From Thermoactinomycetaceae bacterium (GTDB lineage: Bacteria > Bacillota > Bacilli > Thermoactinomycetales > Thermoactinomycetaceae), in NCBI GenBank assembly GCA_025449475.1, contig JANWJM010000093.1, positions 1-6,088 of the forward strand: DNA of 6,088 nt, given 5' to 3'. The notes under the pieces are model-generated. The model was not told the DNA's origin. It did not search any database and saw only the letters and a program-made list of their open reading frames with translations. This document shows, in pieces, positions 5,007-6,088 of the stretch. Position numbers and translations under genes: made by a program. The first letter of the stretch is position 1. Each line of letters opens with the position of its first letter.

Positions 5007-6080
5007 ATGGTGGCAACAGCAATCAAGGAAAGAATTGATGCCAGTGTACGGAGAACAGAGGGGACTTCACCTGTTGACAAACTTTATGATGTGATCGAAC
5101 ATGGCATTCGTCTTCCTGATCAACGCCTTTGGTCGGATGAATTAGCGAGCAGTGTTGCTGATTATTTAGCATCGACTCGTCAATCTGAATCGCCTTCCTC
5201 CCGTCAGGAACCAACGATTGCACGAGAAGTCATTGATCAGATGATCAAAGCGGCTGAAACTTATGCAAATGGCTCTCGGAATCATCAACCAGCTGCTGAG
5301 AAAGCTGCTTTCAGGCATCGACAAACCCAACCATCACTCGCCCGTTTTGCTACGCGATATGTGACGGCAGATGCAAAAATACGTAGACGAATAAAAAGTT
5401 CAGTGTTCGATGAAAACACATTAGAGCGACATCAGTATACTCCTGCTGAAGTAGCTGAGATGCTAAAAATGTTTATTCAATTGGACCGTTTGGCGTATTT
5501 AGACAAGGTAATTGCAGCTGAACGCATACGAGAAAGTTATAGATTTAACAGCTCTGGTGATCCAAATCACTTACGTCAAGAAATGATTCGGATTTCTCGA
5601 CAGATGGCGAGAGAGCAAAAACGTTACAATCAGCTGAGGAAACGATTGATAGGGAGCACCAGAGGGAAACGTAATGAACGAACAGCGGAACATGTTCGTT
5701 CATCTGCCAGTGTAGATTATCGGAAGATTGAACACTATCTCGGTAGAGAGTTTGAGCAAGCAGTCGCGGAGATCAACGAAAAAAATTTGTGGCAGGATCC
5801 ACGCTCTTCAAAGAGGATGCAAAGATTTACAGATACAAAAAAAATAGGTACTATCATCAGTAGATTTGGAGTAAAAGTTCCGTATGCAATACTCCTGCGT
5901 TTGAACGAACTGGCGAGAAAGACGTTGGATAACGCTAAAGAATTGAGCCTTTTATCTGGTGAAGGGATTAATGTTCGAGAGCAGAGGACAGGAGAAATTC
6001 AACCCTTTATGAGAGAGAGACCTAGCCGACTGTTTGGTAGATTGGCTAGAGAGAGGCTGGAAAGAGAACGCGCAATGTAA
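5007..6080 (+). CDS. Uncharacterised Arg-rich cytoplasmic protein, first gene of an operon
   Basis: I do not recognise this 357-residue protein. ATG 5007 stands 6 nt after AGGAGGG, so the start is firm. There is no signal peptide or membrane segment. Residues 1-57 form an apparently helical start (SPVDKLYDVIEHGIRLPDQR at 21-40). Residues 58-110 are a polar, low-complexity Ser/Gln/His-rich linker. Residues 111-180 look like a helical domain (LARFATRYVTADAKIRRRIK, then TPAEVAEMLKMFIQLDRLAYLDKVIAAERI). Residues 185-230 are strongly charged and may form a coiled coil. Residues 236-320 form a further helical part (YRKIEHYLGREFEQAVAEIN; VPYAILLRLNELARKTLDNA). The tail is Arg-rich (RERPSRLFGRLARERLERER). 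The basic character would suit nucleic-acid or acidic-partner binding, which is inference. A perfect SD overlaps its stop, so the next gene is likely translated with it and would give the best clue to function. Confidence 0.85.
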   Translation: MVATAIKERIDASVRRTEGTSPVDKLYDVIEHGIRLPDQRLWSDELASSVADYLASTRQSESPSSRQEPTIAREVIDQMIKAAETYANGSRNHQPAAEKAAFRHRQTQPSLARFATRYVTADAKIRRRIKSSVFDENTLERHQYTPAEVAEMLKMFIQLDRLAYLDKVIAAERIRESYRFNSSGDPNHLRQEMIRISRQMAREQKRYNQLRKRLIGSTRGKRNERTAEHVRSSASVDYRKIEHYLGREFEQAVAEINEKNLWQDPRSSKRMQRFTDTKKIGTIISRFGVKVPYAILLRLNELARKTLDNAKELSLLSGEGINVREQRTGEIQPFMRERPSRLFGRLARERLERERAM

Positions 6081-6088
6081 GGAGGTGA
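6079..6088 (+). promoter_or_regulatory. Ribosome binding site of a downstream gene outside the window
   Basis: AAGGAGGTGA, whose first two bases are the end of the TAA stop, is a full complement of the 16S rRNA 3' end. It indicates a tightly linked downstream gene starting within roughly 10 nt after the window, with strong translation expected. Confidence 0.85.

Noticed and set aside
5073..5091. TTGACA and TATGAT inside the gene at 5007 as an internal promoter
   Set aside because: The spacing is only about 9 nt, far from the needed 16-18.

Overview
The window looks like chromosomal DNA from a low-to-moderate GC Gram-positive bacterium of the Bacillales type. The evidence is strong purine-rich Shine-Dalgarno (SD) sites before every main gene, GTG use as a start codon, an A/T-rich sigma-A-like promoter, a lipobox lipoprotein, and an AAA+ domain of the CbbX/SpoVK type. 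I suspect a spore former, possibly near Thermoactinomycetaceae, but the sequence alone does not prove that.

Layout. (1) 1-2293, plus strand: a 759-residue cytoplasmic protein. Its first about 450 residues form a right-handed beta-helix with a cysteine at nearly every coil, and its last about 285 residues resemble a CbbX/SpoVK-type AAA+ module whose nucleotide-hydrolysis motifs are largely eroded. (2) 2294-2555: a noncoding stretch with a terminator-like hairpin, several dyads and a good sigma-A promoter. (3) 2556-3446, plus strand: a PIG-L/LmbE-family zinc deacetylase with an extra segment near its N-terminus. (4) 3447-3564: a strong hairpin between convergent genes. (5) 3565-4446, minus strand: a secreted lipoprotein, probably with a LolA-like (DUF6612-type) fold. 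(6) 4447-5006: a 560-base divergent intergenic region with no confident gene. It ends in a consensus -10 box and a leader that can fold the next gene's ribosome binding site into a long hairpin, with a competing upstream hairpin. (7) 5007-6080, plus strand: an Arg-rich 357-residue protein I do not recognise. It is followed at once by a perfect SD (6079-6088), so it is the first gene of an operon continuing past the window.

How the genes relate. Nothing shows that genes 1-3 form one pathway: each has its own control region or orientation. The two most unusual items are the beta-helix/pseudo-AAA+ fusion (genes of this shape are plausible scaffolds rather than enzymes) and the structured leader of the unrecognised operon. 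Both are read from the sequence; their functions are inferred.
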